Part shown: positions 19,173 through 29,187 of the stretch, in pieces | Position numbering within the stretch: the stretch's first letter is position 1 | How the letters are laid out: each line of letters begins with the position of its first letter | Source of the DNA: Pseudorhodoplanes sp. | GTDB lineage: Bacteria > Pseudomonadota > Alphaproteobacteria > Rhizobiales > Xanthobacteraceae | Reading direction: 5' to 3' | Length of the DNA stretch: 64,000 nucleotides | Assembly (NCBI GenBank): GCA_019187085.1 | Contig: JABARS010000011.1 | Span: 1 to 64,000, forward strand | Translations under genes and position numbers: made by a program | The notes under the pieces: generated by a model | What the model saw: only the letters and a program-made list of their open reading frames with translations | What the model was told of the DNA's origin: nothing | Databases searched by the model: none

Positions 19173-19345
19173 CACGTCATCCGCTCGCCGGCCGGGGGCC
19201 GCGATTCGCCAAATCCGCCAATACTGTCTATGACCGCGCGGCCGCGCGCAAGCGTCTGGAGGTTCCGCATGCAAAATCGCAAGCAGGACGGATCGCGCCC
19301 GACGCCGGACACGCATGAACGGTCGCTTCTGACCCCGTTTGCCGG

Positions 19346-20839
19346 ATGATCGCGTCCCTCGCCGACCGCATTGCCAGGAACCCGAAAGCCGCCTTCGGCT
19401 GGTTCCTTGCATTCCATGTCGCACTCTGGACGCTGCTGCCGGCCGTCTTCTACGTCAACCTGCCGCTCGACCTGATCGAGGCCATGGTCTACGGCCGCGA
19501 ATGGCAGCTCGGCCACGACAAGCTGCCGCCGCTGCCCTGGTGGACGGCGGAGATTATCAACCGCGTCGTCGGTATCGATGCGGCCTTCTACCTGCTGGCG
19601 CAGGCGACGGTGGCGGCGGCCTTTGCGTTCGTATGGGCGACGGCGCTGCCGGTCGTGGGCCCGCTCGGGGCGCTGGTCGCGGTCGCGATCGTCGACGGGC
19701 TGCATTATTTCAATTTCACCGCGCCGAAATTCAATCACGACGTCGTGCAGTTGCCGTTCTGGGCGCTGGCGGGTTTCGCCTTCCACCGCGCGCTGACGCG
19801 GGCACGGCTGCGCGACTGGCTGCTGCTCGGCATCGCCTTCGGCGGCGCACTATGGGCGAAATATTTCGTCGTCGTGCTCGCGCTTCCCTTCGCGTTGTTC
19901 CTCCTGCTCGACCCGCAGGCGCGCCGCGCGCTCCTGACACCCGGCCCCTATCTCGCCGCGGGCGTCGCGCTCCTCATCGCCGCCCCGCATCTGGTCTGGC
20001 TGGTGCAGAACGATTTCCTGCCGCTCGGCTATGCCGATGCGCGGCTCGGCGCCTATCGCGGCCTGCGCGACCATATCGTGTCGCCGGCGATCTTCGCCGG
20101 CGGCCAGATCGGCTGGTTCCTGCCGGCCTTGTTCATCGCGCTGCCCCTCCTCTATCCGCGCCAGCATCTGCGCGCCCGCGCTTCCGGCGATTTCGAATGG
20201 CGCATCGTCACGCTGCTCGCATTCGGGCCCGGCCTGTGCACCGTCCTGATCTCGCTCGTCACCGGGCGCGGGCTGATCGCGATGTGGGGCTATCCGCTGT
20301 GGCTGTTCGCGGGGCTGTGGATCGTCATGCTGTCGCGGGCTTCGCTGCGCGAGGCGCTGGCGCGCATCGTCGCCGGCTGGGCGATCGTGGCGCTGTGCTA
20401 TGCGGTCGCCTTCCCGGTGCAATACGGCGTGCGTCCGCTGCTGGCGCCCAAGAAGATCGCGCCGCTCTATCCCGGCCGCGTGCTCGCTGCCGAACTTACC
20501 CGCCGCTACCGCGAGGCGACCGGACGCCCGCTCGACTATCTCGTCGCCGACATGTGGGAAGGCGGCAACGTGGTGCATTATGCACGCGAAAACGTGCGGC
20601 TCCTGATCGACGGCCAACCGGCGCGCGCGCCCTGGATCGACATGGCCGACGTCCGCCGCAAGGGCGCGGTCGTGATCTGGGAGACCGATTTCGGCAACGT
20701 GCCGCGGCCGCTGCGTCTGCTGCACCTGATGGACGGCGCGATCTACCAGCCGCGCTTCGAGGTGCCCTATCACCGCACGCGGGCGTTCCTGTCGATCGGC
20801 TGGGCGATCATCCCGCCGCAGCCGGACGAGATGAAATAG
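19346..20839 (+). CDS. GT39/ArnT-like polytopic glycosyltransferase
   Basis: 497-residue integral membrane protein with about 9-11 hydrophobic segments and a C-terminal soluble part (about 380-497). The first external loop carries the acidic motif LPLDLIEAMVYGREW followed by GHDKLPPLPWW, corresponding to the Asp/Glu catalytic loop and the H-KPPL-W block of polyprenyl-phosphate-sugar transferases (PMT/GT39/ArnT). It would transfer a lipid-linked sugar to an envelope acceptor in the periplasm; donor and acceptor are unknown. Start ATG 19346 overlaps the preceding open region without a clear Shine-Dalgarno. Confidence 0.82.
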   Translation: MIASLADRIARNPKAAFGWFLAFHVALWTLLPAVFYVNLPLDLIEAMVYGREWQLGHDKLPPLPWWTAEIINRVVGIDAAFYLLAQATVAAAFAFVWATALPVVGPLGALVAVAIVDGLHYFNFTAPKFNHDVVQLPFWALAGFAFHRALTRARLRDWLLLGIAFGGALWAKYFVVVLALPFALFLLLDPQARRALLTPGPYLAAGVALLIAAPHLVWLVQNDFLPLGYADARLGAYRGLRDHIVSPAIFAGGQIGWFLPALFIALPLLYPRQHLRARASGDFEWRIVTLLAFGPGLCTVLISLVTGRGLIAMWGYPLWLFAGLWIVMLSRASLREALARIVAGWAIVALCYAVAFPVQYGVRPLLAPKKIAPLYPGRVLAAELTRRYREATGRPLDYLVADMWEGGNVVHYARENVRLLIDGQPARAPWIDMADVRRKGAVVIWETDFGNVPRPLRLLHLMDGAIYQPRFEVPYHRTRAFLSIGWAIIPPQPDEMK

Positions 20840-20856
20840 CGCGCAACGGCGGCCGA

Positions 20857-22224
20857 TCAGGCCAGCGCCTTGATGACGCGACCGACCTTGTCGAAGATTT
20901 CCCCGATCTGGCTTTCGCTCACGATCAGAGGCGGAGTCACCGCGATCGAGTCGCCGACGATGCGGAACATGATGCTCTCGTCGTGGAAGCCGCGCTCCAT
21001 CGCCTCGTAGCCGCGCTTGCCGACCGCGTCGGGCTTCGACGCCAGATCGATGCCGGCGGTCAACCCGACGCAGCGGATGTCGAGCACGTTCGGCAGACCT
21101 TTGAGCGACATCGCCGCGTCGTACCAGGCCGGCTCGATCTTCTTTGCGCGCGCGAACAGATCCTCGTCGCGGTAGAGATCGAGCGCGGCGAGACCGGCGG
21201 CGCAGGCGAGCGGATGCGCGGAGTAGGTGTAGCCGTGGAAGAATTCCACGACATGCTCGGGGCCGTGCATGAAGGCGTCATGGATTTCCTTGCGCACGAT
21301 GACGCCGCCCATCGGCACGCTGCCGGAGGTCACGCCCTTGGCGAAGGTGATCATATCCGGCACGACGCCGTAGCGCTCGGCGGCGAAGGCATGGCCGAGG
21401 CGGCCGAAGCCGGTGATGACCTCGTCGAAGATGAGCAGGATGCCGTACTTGTCGCAGATCGCGCGCAGGCGCTGCAGATAGCCTTTGGGTGCCGGCAGCA
21501 CGGCGGTCGAGCCGGCCATCGGCTCGACGATGACGGCAGCGATCGTCGTGTCCGAATGCAGCGCGACGATACGTTCAAGTTCATCGGCGAGATGCGCGCC
21601 CCAGTCCGGCTCGCCTCTGGAGAAGGCCTGCTGCTCGCGGTTATAGGTCGAGGCCAGATGATCGACGCCCGGCAGCATGACGCCGAACGCCTTACGGTTG
21701 TTGGCAAGGCCGCCCACCGCCATGCCGCCGAAGCCGACGCCGTGATAGCCGCGCTCGCGCCCGACGCAGCGCACGCGCTGCGCCTGCCCGCGCGCGTTCC
21801 AGTAGGCGAGCGCGATTTTCAGCGCCGTGTCGGCGGCCTCCGAGCCGGAATTGCAGAAGAACACGCTGTCGAGATCGCCCGGCGCGAGCGCTGCGATGCG
21901 GTTGGCCAGTTCGAAGGCGCGCGGATGGCCGAACTGGAAGGTCGGCGCGAAATCGAGCTCGGCCGCCTGCGCCTGGATGGCGGCGACGATCGAGTCGCGG
22001 TTGTGCCCGGCATTGGTGCACCAAAGCCCGGCCGCGCCGTCGAGGATCGCGCGGCCCTCGGGGGTGTAATAGTGCATGTCTTTGGCGCGCGCGATCAGCC
22101 GCGGGCGCGCCTTGAAGGCGCGGTTGGCGGTGAACGGCATCCAGAAGCCGGCGAGGTCGTTGGGGATTGCCGCGGTGGATGTCTTTTGTGCCTGCGCCAT
22201 GTGTGCCTCGGTTTGCTGTCTCAT
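20857..22224 (-). CDS. class III omega-aminotransferase (beta-alanine:pyruvate type)
   Basis: PLP-dependent aminotransferase of 455 residues. PLP lysine K296 in [10 protein letters not shown], cofactor aspartate D267 in [17 protein letters not shown] at 125-130 and the [11 protein letters not shown] block typical of omega-amino-acid:pyruvate transaminases. Likely substrates are beta-alanine or related omega-amines with pyruvate as acceptor; precise specificity is inference. Two starts are possible: ATG 22224, preceded by GAGAGGG at a good distance, and ATG 22200 (MAQAQKTS). The first is kept. Converges with the GT39-like gene, 17 bases apart. Confidence 0.9.
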   Translation of the reverse strand: MRQQTEAHMAQAQKTSTAAIPNDLAGFWMPFTANRAFKARPRLIARAKDMHYYTPEGRAILDGAAGLWCTNAGHNRDSIVAAIQAQAAELDFAPTFQFGHPRAFELANRIAALAPGDLDSVFFCNSGSEAADTALKIALAYWNARGQAQRVRCVGRERGYHGVGFGGMAVGGLANNRKAFGVMLPGVDHLASTYNREQQAFSRGEPDWGAHLADELERIVALHSDTTIAAVIVEPMAGSTAVLPAPKGYLQRLRAICDKYGILLIFDEVITGFGRLGHAFAAERYGVVPDMITFAKGVTSGSVPMGGVIVRKEIHDAFMHGPEHVVEFFHGYTYSAHPLACAAGLAALDLYRDEDLFARAKKIEPAWYDAAMSLKGLPNVLDIRCVGLTAGIDLASKPDAVGKRGYEAMERGFHDESIMFRIVGDSIAVTPPLIVSESQIGEIFDKVGRVIKALA

Positions 22225-22241
22225 GTGCCGCCCTCTCCCGG

Positions 22242-22286
22242 CCTCATCCTTCGAGACGGGCGCTTCGCGCCCTCCTCAGGATGAGG
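22242..22286. repeat. REP-like palindrome, copy A
   Basis: Perfect outer arms CCTCATCCT (22242-22250) and AGGATGAGG (22278-22286) and inner stem GGGCGC/GCGCCC around TTC. Shares the CCTTCGAG...CTCAGG frame with copies C and E and, inverted, with B and D. It lies just upstream of the aminotransferase gene. Confidence 0.8.
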
Positions 22287-22310
22287 GCGGGGAAAGGCTG
22301 CGTGGCAGGG

Positions 22311-22332
22311 ATTATCCGCTTTTGCGGATAAT
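22311..22332. promoter_or_regulatory. AT-rich perfect hairpin in the hisS / aminotransferase divergent region
   Basis: ATTATCCGC (22311-22319), TTTT loop, GCGGATAAT (22324-22332): a perfect 9-base inverted repeat in the 295-base divergent gap. It is AT-rich against its surroundings and differs from the neighbouring REP units, so it may be an operator. No regulator is identified. Confidence 0.45.
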
Positions 22333-22383
22333 GACAAAAGAGGGGGCGGCTGGTACCAAGCCGCGCAAGCCTGTCACCGTCAC

Positions 22384-22482
22384 CCTGAGGAGCCCGCCGC
22401 AGGCGGGCCTCGAAGGGCGACGGCCCGTGAATGCCGGTCATCCTTCGAGGCTCGCCGCAAGCAGCTCGCACCTCAGGATGAC
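22384..22482. repeat. REP-like palindromes, copies B and C in opposite orientation
   Basis: B spans 22384-22416 (CCTGAGGAGCC ... GGCCTCGAAGG with inner stem GCCCGCC/GGCGGGC). C spans 22437-22482 (GTCATCC and GGATGAC arms, CCTTCGAGG inside). B and C face opposite ways, about 20 bases apart, like the paired D and E copies in groESL. They fill much of the hisS leader, ending 38 bases before its ATG. Confidence 0.75.
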
Positions 22483-22519
22483 GGCACAAGTCTCACGCTG
22501 CCGGAACCGCGACGCACCA

Positions 22520-24037
22520 ATGGCCAAGCCCCAGAAACTCAAAGCCCGCCTGCCGCGCGGCCTCGCCGACCGCGGCCCCGCCGAGATCGCCGCCACGCGC
22601 GAGATGGTGGAGGCCATCCGGCAGGTCTACGAGCTGTACGGCTTCGAGCCGGTGGAGACGCCCGCGATCGAATATACCGACGCGCTCGGCAAGTTCCTGC
22701 CCGACCAGGACCGGCCGAACGAGGGCGTGTTCTCGTTCCAGGACGACGACGAGCAGTGGCTGTCGCTGCGCTACGACCTGACCGCGCCGCTCGCGCGCTA
22801 TGTCGCGGAGAATTTCCAGAACCTCGCGCTGCCCTATCGCAGCTACCGCTACGGCTGGGTGTTCCGCAACGAGAAGCCGGGGCCGGGACGCTTCCGGCAA
22901 TTCATGCAGTTCGATGCCGACACGGTGGGCTCCGCCTCGCCGGCCGCCGATGCCGAGATGTGCATGATGGCCGCCGACACGATGGAGCGGCTCGGCATCC
23001 CGCGCGGGCAGTATGTGGTGAAGGTGAACAACCGCAAGTTGCTCGATGGCATTATGGAGTCCATCGGCATCGGTGGCGAGGAGAATGCCGGCAGGCGGCT
23101 GACCGTGCTGCGCGCCATCGACAAGCTGGACCGGCTCGGCGTTGTCGGTGTCTGCCAGTTGTTAGGTTCAGGACGCAAAGATGAGAGCGGGGACTTCACC
23201 GAAGGCGCCGAATTGAATGAAAGTCAGATCGATACAATTGTAAGGGCCATCATCAATGCTCCTACAGTCGACGCAGTGGAGGGACGGGCGGTAGAAACTA
23301 GCGACCGAGCTTTGCGGTACTTGCGCGCAAATCGGCATTTGGGACCGCGATTTAATGATGGCTTGGACGAATTAGAAGCAATCAATGACCTGTTAGTTGC
23401 TGCAGGCTATGCGTCTGATCGCGTGAGAATTGATGCAGCCGTCGTCCGCGGCCTCGAATACTACACCGGCCCGGTCTACGAAGTTGAGCTCCTGCTCGAA
23501 ACGAAAGACGAAAAAGGCCGGCCCGTGCGCTTCGGCTCGGTCGGCGGCGGCGGGCGCTATGACGGGCTCGTCTCGCGCTTCATGGGACAGCCGGTGCCGG
23601 CGACCGGCTTCTCCATCGGCGTCTCGCGCCTGCAGGCCGCGCTCACGCTGATCGGCAAGCTCGGCGCCAAGAAAGAGACCGGTCCCGTCGTCGTCACCGT
23701 CTTCGACCGCGAGCGCATCGCCGACTATCAGCAGATGGTCGCAAAGCTGCGCGCGGCGAACATCCGCGCCGAGCTCTATCTCGGCAACCCGAAGAACTTC
23801 GGCAACCAGCTCAAATATGCCGACCGCCGCAACGCCCCCTGCGTCGTCATCCAGGGCGGCGACGAGAAAGAGAAAGGCGAAGTGCAGATCAAGGACCTGA
23901 TCGAGGGCGCCAAAGCCGCCGCCGCCATCGCCTCCAACGAAGAATGGCGCGAGACGCGCCCTGCCCAGTTCGCCTGCAAGGAATCGGAGCTGGTCGAGAA
24001 GGTGCGCGAGGTGCTGGCGCGGCACGGACTGGACTAG
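22520..24037 (+). CDS. hisS: histidyl-tRNA synthetase
   Basis: Class II synthetase charging tRNA-His, 505 residues from ATG 22520 ([10 protein letters not shown]). Motif 1 region with [25 protein letters not shown], motif 2 [21 protein letters not shown], the histidine-binding motif [13 protein letters not shown], motif 3 GGGGRYDGL and a C-terminal anticodon-binding domain. About 285 bases (roughly 23160-23445) differ sharply in composition: lines 23221-23280 and 23341-23400 hold 28 and 27 G/C of 60. The encoded residues ([17 protein letters not shown] onward) still align with the normal alphaproteobacterial insert and are in frame, so this is replacement and not insertion. Confidence 0.96.
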   Translation: MAKPQKLKARLPRGLADRGPAEIAATREMVEAIRQVYELYGFEPVETPAIEYTDALGKFLPDQDRPNEGVFSFQDDDEQWLSLRYDLTAPLARYVAENFQNLALPYRSYRYGWVFRNEKPGPGRFRQFMQFDADTVGSASPAADAEMCMMAADTMERLGIPRGQYVVKVNNRKLLDGIMESIGIGGEENAGRRLTVLRAIDKLDRLGVVGVCQLLGSGRKDESGDFTEGAELNESQIDTIVRAIINAPTVDAVEGRAVETSDRALRYLRANRHLGPRFNDGLDELEAINDLLVAAGYASDRVRIDAAVVRGLEYYTGPVYEVELLLETKDEKGRPVRFGSVGGGGRYDGLVSRFMGQPVPATGFSIGVSRLQAALTLIGKLGAKKETGPVVVTVFDRERIADYQQMVAKLRAANIRAELYLGNPKNFGNQLKYADRRNAPCVVIQGGDEKEKGEVQIKDLIEGAKAAAAIASNEEWRETRPAQFACKESELVEKVREVLARHGLD

Positions 24038-24087
24038 TCCCGCTCATCGGCCCGCATACGCGTCCGGCTGCGACAGCGCGCCGCCTC

Positions 24088-24561
24088 TCATACCGCGACG
24101 ATGTCGCTTTCCGGCTCGTCGGGCGCCACCGGCGGCGCACCAAGATAAAGCGGATGGCCGAGCCACTGCTCGGCGAAATCCAGGCTGTCGAGCATGGCGC
24201 GCACCGACACCACCTTGTTGTTGCGGAAGCGCACGAACTGCGCATGGCGGTAACGCAGGCGGCGTCCGCTGCTGCACTGGATGCCGCCGAGATAGCCGTA
24301 CAGCGCCGCGCAATCGCCGTCGATCAGAACCAATTCCGGTTCGAACGCGCGCAACTCGAACACCGCCGGGATTTGCCGCCGGAACAGATCGACGACCGCC
24401 GCCTTGCCGCGATGCATGCCGCAATAGGGCAGCAGCACCTTGGGGCCGCTGATCAGCCACTCGATGTCGTCGTCGAGAAAATCCGCCATGCGCACGGCAT
24501 CGCGCGCCGAATAGGCCTGATAGAAGGCCTGCACGACGCGGCGCGATACGGGCTGCGTCAT
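24088..24561 (-). CDS. NTF2/SnoaL-like protein of unknown function
   Basis: A 157-residue protein with the cystatin-like alpha-plus-beta pattern of the NTF2 superfamily: N-terminal helix with VVQAFYQAYSARDAVRMADF, then DDDIEW, MHRGKAAVVDLFRR, and beta strands with LVLIDGDCAALYGYL and YRHAQFVRFRNNKVVSVRAML. Members are isomerases, dehydratases or ligand-binding proteins; nothing visible points to one reaction. Start ATG 24561 is favoured by GGAGAG about 8 bases before it; a GTG two codons upstream is possible. It converges on hisS. Confidence 0.78.
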   Translation of the reverse strand: MTQPVSRRVVQAFYQAYSARDAVRMADFLDDDIEWLISGPKVLLPYCGMHRGKAAVVDLFRRQIPAVFELRAFEPELVLIDGDCAALYGYLGGIQCSSGRRLRYRHAQFVRFRNNKVVSVRAMLDSLDFAEQWLGHPLYLGAPPVAPDEPESDIVAV

Positions 24562-24700
24562 CCTCACCTCTCCGTCCCCTGCCTTAATATCGGGCAGAAG
24601 TTCCTACCAATCGGTGAGGACGCAGGCGGCGCGCCGGTCGCCGGGGCCGCGCGCGCCGCATATTTTACCTTGCGTTAACCATGACCGCGCTCCGGGGCCC

Positions 24701-26812
24701 TCAGAAGCGCATCGTCGCGAATCCCTTGACGCTGCGGCCGTGCAAGAGGACCTCGTTCTTGTTGAACGAGACGTGGTTGCGCATATCGTTGTCGAGCAGG
24801 TTGCTGGCGGAGACCCCGAGCACGAGCTCCCGCGGACCGAAATCCGACGGCCGGTAGCGGTGCGTATAGCTCAGCTCCGCCTTCAGGTTGTCGTAGCCCG
24901 CGGTCGGGGTCTCGTTGTCGCCGACGCGATTTTGCGCGTAGGCGTGCAGCAGTCCCACTTTCGCGAGCCAGTTCTCGTTGCGCCAGAACAGGCCCCCGCC
25001 CAGCCGCTGCGGTGCGATGCGCGGAACGTTGCTGCCGTCCGCGAACGTGGCGCGCACGATGTCGTATTGCCCCTCGATGCCGAAGGTGCCGTTGCCGAGC
25101 GCGAACAGATCGAGCTGCGTTGCGATCTCGATGCCGCGAAAGGTGGCGTCGCGCTGGGAATAGACGACCTGGGTCAGTTCCTCGCCCGGGCCCGCGATGC
25201 AGTCGGCAAATTCGTGGCCGCAGGTATTTCCGGTCAGCGCCTTGTAGATGAAGCCGGAATATTTCGTGTAATAGGCGCTGGCGTCGAAGCGCCAGTCGCC
25301 GCTGCTGCGCCGCAGGCCGAACTCGACCGTGCGCGCCTTCTCCTTGCCGAGGTCGGGATTGCCGATCTCGAAGGTCTCGGAAGCGTGATGCGCGCCCTTG
25401 GAGAAAAGCTCGGGCGCCGTCGGCGCGCGCTCGACATATTGTCCGGTCAGGCTCGCGACGACGCCCTGCGGCAGCCGCTGCAGGAAGCCCGCGCTCATGC
25501 TCGCCGGCCTGAACGCGCGGTTGCGCTGTTCGAGGCCGGGATCGTCGCCGGCATAGACATAGTCGCCGGGAAAGATGCCGGCGGTGCCGTCGCGCTTTGC
25601 GCTTTCGATACGGCCGGCGGCCTGGAATTTCAGCGTTTCGGTCAGCTTGAGCTCTTCGAACAGATAGGCGGCGACGGAATTGCTGTGCGCCGGCAGCAGG
25701 AATTCCTCCGCCTCGCCCTGCGTCGCGATGCGCTGACGGCCGACCTGCACGCCGAGCGCGCCGCTCCACATCCCGAACGGCGAGGCGAGCGGGGCGTGCT
25801 CGATCTCCACGCGGCCTTCCTGCTGGCGGTTCCTGAACGTCGAGAGGATGCCGGTGACGCCGTCCTCGGTGCCGCGCTCGTCGTGCTGGTATTGCGTCGC
25901 CCCGAACCAGAAGCGAACCGCGGCGATCGCCTGCGCATCCGGGCGATACTCGCCTTTGGCCTGGAGGCGGGTCTGATCGAGATCGATATTGTTGCCATTG
26001 GCGGCGGCTTCCTCGCCCGGAATGCCGTAGCGGGCGAGCAGGCGCGTCACCGACGCGCCGACAAAGCCCTGATCGAACACGAACGACGCGCCGACCGAAT
26101 GGCCCTTGCCGTCCACCCAGCTATTGGCCTGCCGGTCGCCGGAGGGAAGGGTGTAGTCGCCCGCGCGTCGCTCGAACGCATCGACATGCAGCGCGATATT
26201 CCTTCCGCCGATATCGAGCAGCGCCGCGCTCTCCTGCCCACGATCGACCGAGGTGAGCGCGCCCTTGCCGACAAAGGCGATGCCCCGCTGCGGCAACATG
26301 GTCGGGATGCGGTTGTTGCCGACATCGACCACGCCGCCGATGGCCTGCGAGCCATAACGCAGGGTCGCCGGGCCGCGCACGACTTCCACCTTCTGCGCCG
26401 CCAGCGGATCGATCGCCACCGCATGGTCCTCGCCGAGGTCGGAGAGATCGTGCACGCCGACGCCGTTCTCCTGGATGCGGACGCGGAAATTGTCGAGGCC
26501 GCGGATCACCGGCCGGCTCGCGCCCGGCGCGAAGGTTGAGGCCGAAAGGCCGGGCTTCCCGGCGAGCAGGTCGCCGATGGTCTTCGCGGTGAGACGCTGG
26601 ATCTCGTCTTCGGGCAGCACCGTCACCGGCGCGAACGCATCCTCGACCACGATCAGGCCCCCCGGCGGGATGGCGGTGGCCGCGGTCATCAGCGGGCTCG
26701 GCGCGCTCACCACGATCAGCGGCAGGCTCTGCGATTGCCCGTGAGCCGTTCCGCCTGCAAATCCCGCAAATGCCGCTGCTGCGGCCGCTGCCAGCGGTCC
26801 TGTCCTGACCAT
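24701..26812 (-). CDS. TonB-dependent outer-membrane receptor, ZnuD-like
   Basis: About 703 residues: signal peptide (MVRTGPLAAAAAAAFAGFAG), plug domain (PVTVLPEDEIQRLTAKTIGD, VIRGLDNFRVRIQENG, VEVVRGPATLRYGSQAIGGV) and a 22-strand-type barrel ending in the terminal aromatic MRF. The plug and barrel style match ZnuD, the zinc receptor, although His-rich loops are modest. A perfect palindrome TATGTTATAACATA 41 bases upstream resembles a Zur box, supporting zinc uptake under zinc starvation. Start at ATG 26812 is chosen because GGAGGG lies 9 bases before it; ATG 26827 is an alternative. It sits between hisS and hisZ, which are usually adjacent in relatives. Confidence 0.87.
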   Translation of the reverse strand: MVRTGPLAAAAAAAFAGFAGGTAHGQSQSLPLIVVSAPSPLMTAATAIPPGGLIVVEDAFAPVTVLPEDEIQRLTAKTIGDLLAGKPGLSASTFAPGASRPVIRGLDNFRVRIQENGVGVHDLSDLGEDHAVAIDPLAAQKVEVVRGPATLRYGSQAIGGVVDVGNNRIPTMLPQRGIAFVGKGALTSVDRGQESAALLDIGGRNIALHVDAFERRAGDYTLPSGDRQANSWVDGKGHSVGASFVFDQGFVGASVTRLLARYGIPGEEAAANGNNIDLDQTRLQAKGEYRPDAQAIAAVRFWFGATQYQHDERGTEDGVTGILSTFRNRQQEGRVEIEHAPLASPFGMWSGALGVQVGRQRIATQGEAEEFLLPAHSNSVAAYLFEELKLTETLKFQAAGRIESAKRDGTAGIFPGDYVYAGDDPGLEQRNRAFRPASMSAGFLQRLPQGVVASLTGQYVERAPTAPELFSKGAHHASETFEIGNPDLGKEKARTVEFGLRRSSGDWRFDASAYYTKYSGFIYKALTGNTCGHEFADCIAGPGEELTQVVYSQRDATFRGIEIATQLDLFALGNGTFGIEGQYDIVRATFADGSNVPRIAPQRLGGGLFWRNENWLAKVGLLHAYAQNRVGDNETPTAGYDNLKAELSYTHRYRPSDFGPRELVLGVSASNLLDNDMRNHVSFNKNEVLLHGRSVKGFATMRF

Positions 26813-26852
26813 CCTGCTGCCCTCCATCCTGAAACATGGTTGGAGGAATTGT

Positions 26853-26866
26853 TATGTTATAACATA
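26853..26866. promoter_or_regulatory. candidate Zur box in the TonB-receptor promoter
   Basis: TATGTTATAACATA is a perfect 14-base palindrome, close to the GTTATA-TATAAC pattern of gram-negative Zur operators. On the minus strand a TTGTGA element lies about 17 bases before TAACAA, so the palindrome would overlap the promoter core, as expected for a repressor site. The regulator itself is not in the window. Confidence 0.65.
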
Positions 26867-27024
26867 TCATATCACAAGACCCTTTTGGCTCGCGATCCAC
26901 GAAGAGATGCGCCGACCCCGGCCGGACTGCCGTTAAGGCCGCGCGTGCGTTGTCGTCGAAACCTTTACCGGTGCGTGCTAAAGCCCCCGCCATCAAACGA
27001 ACGAGCGAACGCAGGCCCGCCGCC

Positions 27025-28176
27025 ATGAGTGCCGCCCCGGCGACAATTTCGATTTCGGACGCGCGGGCGCAGAGCCTGGTCGCGGCCTATGAGCGCGCCG
27101 GCTACGCGCGCATCGCGCCCGCCATCCTGCAGGCGGCCGACGCCTTCCTCGACCTCTCGGGCGAGGACATCCGCGCGCGCATGTACCTGACGACCGACCG
27201 CGAGGGGCGCGAATACTGCCTGCGGCCGGACTTCACGATTCCGGTGGCGCAGACCTACCTCGCCTCCCCCGCCGCCGGCCGCGCGCAGGGCTTCTGTTAT
27301 CTCGGCCCGGTGTTCCGCGACCGCGGCGGCGCGCCGAGCGAGATCGTGCAGGCCGGCATCGAATCCTTCGGCCGCACCGACATCGCTGCCGCCGACGCCG
27401 AAATCCTCGCGCTCGGCATCGAGGCCGCCGCCCATTACGGCATCACCGCGCCGTCGATCCGCGTCGGCGACATCGGCGTGTTCTCGGCGCTCGTGGAGGC
27501 GCTCGACCTCACGCCGGCCTGGAAGCGGCGGCTGGTGAAGGACTTCAACCGCAAGGCCGACCTCGCGCACGATCTGGAGCGGCTCACGCTCGGTGCCGCG
27601 AACGGCGGCAAGGCCGATTATCAGGGCGTGCTCGCGGCCCTTGCCGGCTCCGATCCCAAGGGCGCGCGCGCGCTCGTGGCCGACCTCCTTTCGATCGCCG
27701 GCATCACCACCGTCGGCGGCCGCACGGTGGGCGAGATCGCCGACCGCTTCCTCGAACAGGCCGCGCTCGGGGCGACGCCCTCGCTGCCGCACGGCACGCG
27801 CAGCCTGATCGAGCGCTGCCTTGCGATCAGCGGCGATCCCGACGAGGCCGCCGCAGCCATCCGCAAGATCGCCGACGAGGCCGGCATCTCGCTGTCGGGC
27901 GCGCTCGACCGGCTGGAAAGCCGCACCGGCTTCCTCGCCGCGCGCGGCATCGACGTGCGCCACATCCGCTTCGAGGGCGCGTTCGGCCGCGGCATGGATT
28001 ACTACACCGGCTTCGTCTTCGAGCTGCACGACCCGAAGGCGCGCGTGAGCGGCCCGCTCATCGCCGGCGGACGCTACGACGGCATGCTGACGCGGCTCGG
28101 CGCCGCAACGCCGATGCCGGCGGTCGGCTTCTCGGCCTGGATCGAGCGGCTCGCCGCCTGCGGAGCGGACCGATGA
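27025..28176 (+). CDS. hisZ: ATP phosphoribosyltransferase regulatory subunit HisZ
   Basis: 383-residue HisRS paralogue that lacks synthetase activity and forms the allosteric partner of short-form HisG. Class II fold signatures are partly retained: [35 protein letters not shown], and [21 protein letters not shown]. The C-terminal anticodon-binding domain of true HisRS is absent, which together with the overlapping hisG identifies HisZ. Start ATG 27025 ([10 protein letters not shown]); upstream in-frame sequence is basic shadow. Overlaps hisG by four bases. Confidence 0.93.
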   Translation: MSAAPATISISDARAQSLVAAYERAGYARIAPAILQAADAFLDLSGEDIRARMYLTTDREGREYCLRPDFTIPVAQTYLASPAAGRAQGFCYLGPVFRDRGGAPSEIVQAGIESFGRTDIAAADAEILALGIEAAAHYGITAPSIRVGDIGVFSALVEALDLTPAWKRRLVKDFNRKADLAHDLERLTLGAANGGKADYQGVLAALAGSDPKGARALVADLLSIAGITTVGGRTVGEIADRFLEQAALGATPSLPHGTRSLIERCLAISGDPDEAAAAIRKIADEAGISLSGALDRLESRTGFLAARGIDVRHIRFEGAFGRGMDYYTGFVFELHDPKARVSGPLIAGGRYDGMLTRLGAATPMPAVGFSAWIERLAACGADR

Positions 28177-29144
28177 GCGCGCCACTGATCATCGCCGTTC
28201 CGGCCAAGGGTCGCCTGCAGGAGAATGCGGAAGCCTTCTTCGCGCGCGCGGGCCTGCCGCTCGTCAAGCCGCGCGGCGCGCGCGAATATCGCGGCACGGT
28301 CGCGGGCTTCGAGGGCATCGAGGTCGCCTATCTCTCGGCCGCCGAAATCACGAGCCAGCTCGCGCAGGGGCAGGTGCATCTGGGCATCACCGGCGAGGAT
28401 CTCGTGCGCGAGATGATCCCGCAGGCCGACGAACGCGTGATCCTGCTGCAGGGGCTCGGCTTCGGCCATGCCAATGTCGTGGTCGCCGTGCCGCAGGCCT
28501 GGATCGACGTGCGCAGCATGGCCGATCTCGACGACGTGGCGACCGCCTTCCGGCTGCGCCACAACCGCAAAATGCGGGTGGCGACGAAATACGTCAATCT
28601 GACGCGCGCCTTCTTCGGCGCGCACGGCATCGCCGACTACCGCATCGTGGAGAGCCTCGGCGCGACCGAGGGCGCGCCCGCGGCCGGCACCGCGGAGCTG
28701 ATCGTCGACATCACCACGACCGGCTCGACGCTTGCGGCCAATGCGCTCAAAATCGTCGAGGACGGCGTCATGCTACGGTCGCAAGCCAATCTGGTTGCCG
28801 CACGCAATGCCGACTGGACGCCGGAGCGGCTGGCGATCGCGCGCGACGTGTTCGACCGCATCACTGCGCAGGAGCGCGCACGCGGTTTCCGCGAGGTGCG
28901 CACGCGCTTTCCCGGCTGCAACGACGCGATGCTGGCGCAGGCGAAGGAGAAGTTCGGCATCGTGACGCCGTTCGGCGGGCCGACCTCGTCGGGGATGCTC
29001 ACGCTGCACTGCCCGCCCGGCCAGATCTATGCACTCGCCAACTTCCTGCGCGAGCAGGGCGCGCAGGCGGTGTCGATCGTGGCACTCGATTACGTCTTCG
29101 AGCGCGACAACCCGCTCTACGACCGGCTGGCCGGCGGCCTGTGA
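28173..29144 (+). CDS. hisG: ATP phosphoribosyltransferase catalytic subunit
   Basis: First step of histidine biosynthesis: condenses ATP and PRPP. The 323-residue protein shows the start [16 protein letters not shown], the phosphate-binding signature [11 protein letters not shown] and a C-terminal portion longer than in minimal HisG-S proteins. Coupling to hisZ by an ATGA overlap (28173-28176) indicates a HisZ-dependent enzyme despite its length. No other his genes are nearby. 43 bases separate it from the convergent gtrA-like gene, with no obvious terminator. Confidence 0.95.
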   Translation: MSAPLIIAVPAKGRLQENAEAFFARAGLPLVKPRGAREYRGTVAGFEGIEVAYLSAAEITSQLAQGQVHLGITGEDLVREMIPQADERVILLQGLGFGHANVVVAVPQAWIDVRSMADLDDVATAFRLRHNRKMRVATKYVNLTRAFFGAHGIADYRIVESLGATEGAPAAGTAELIVDITTTGSTLAANALKIVEDGVMLRSQANLVAARNADWTPERLAIARDVFDRITAQERARGFREVRTRFPGCNDAMLAQAKEKFGIVTPFGGPTSSGMLTLHCPPGQIYALANFLREQGAQAVSIVALDYVFERDNPLYDRLAGGL

Positions 29145-29187
29145 ACCGTCGCCGCCGAATGCATTTTCCGTTCATTCCCGCGCGAGC

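Noticed and set aside
19339..22284. Very long open frames on the plus strand across the GT39-like and aminotransferase genes, including 981 codons
   Set aside because: They are Arg/Ala/Pro/His-rich frames opposite or out of phase with well-identified genes, a usual effect of high G+C. No domain is recognisable.
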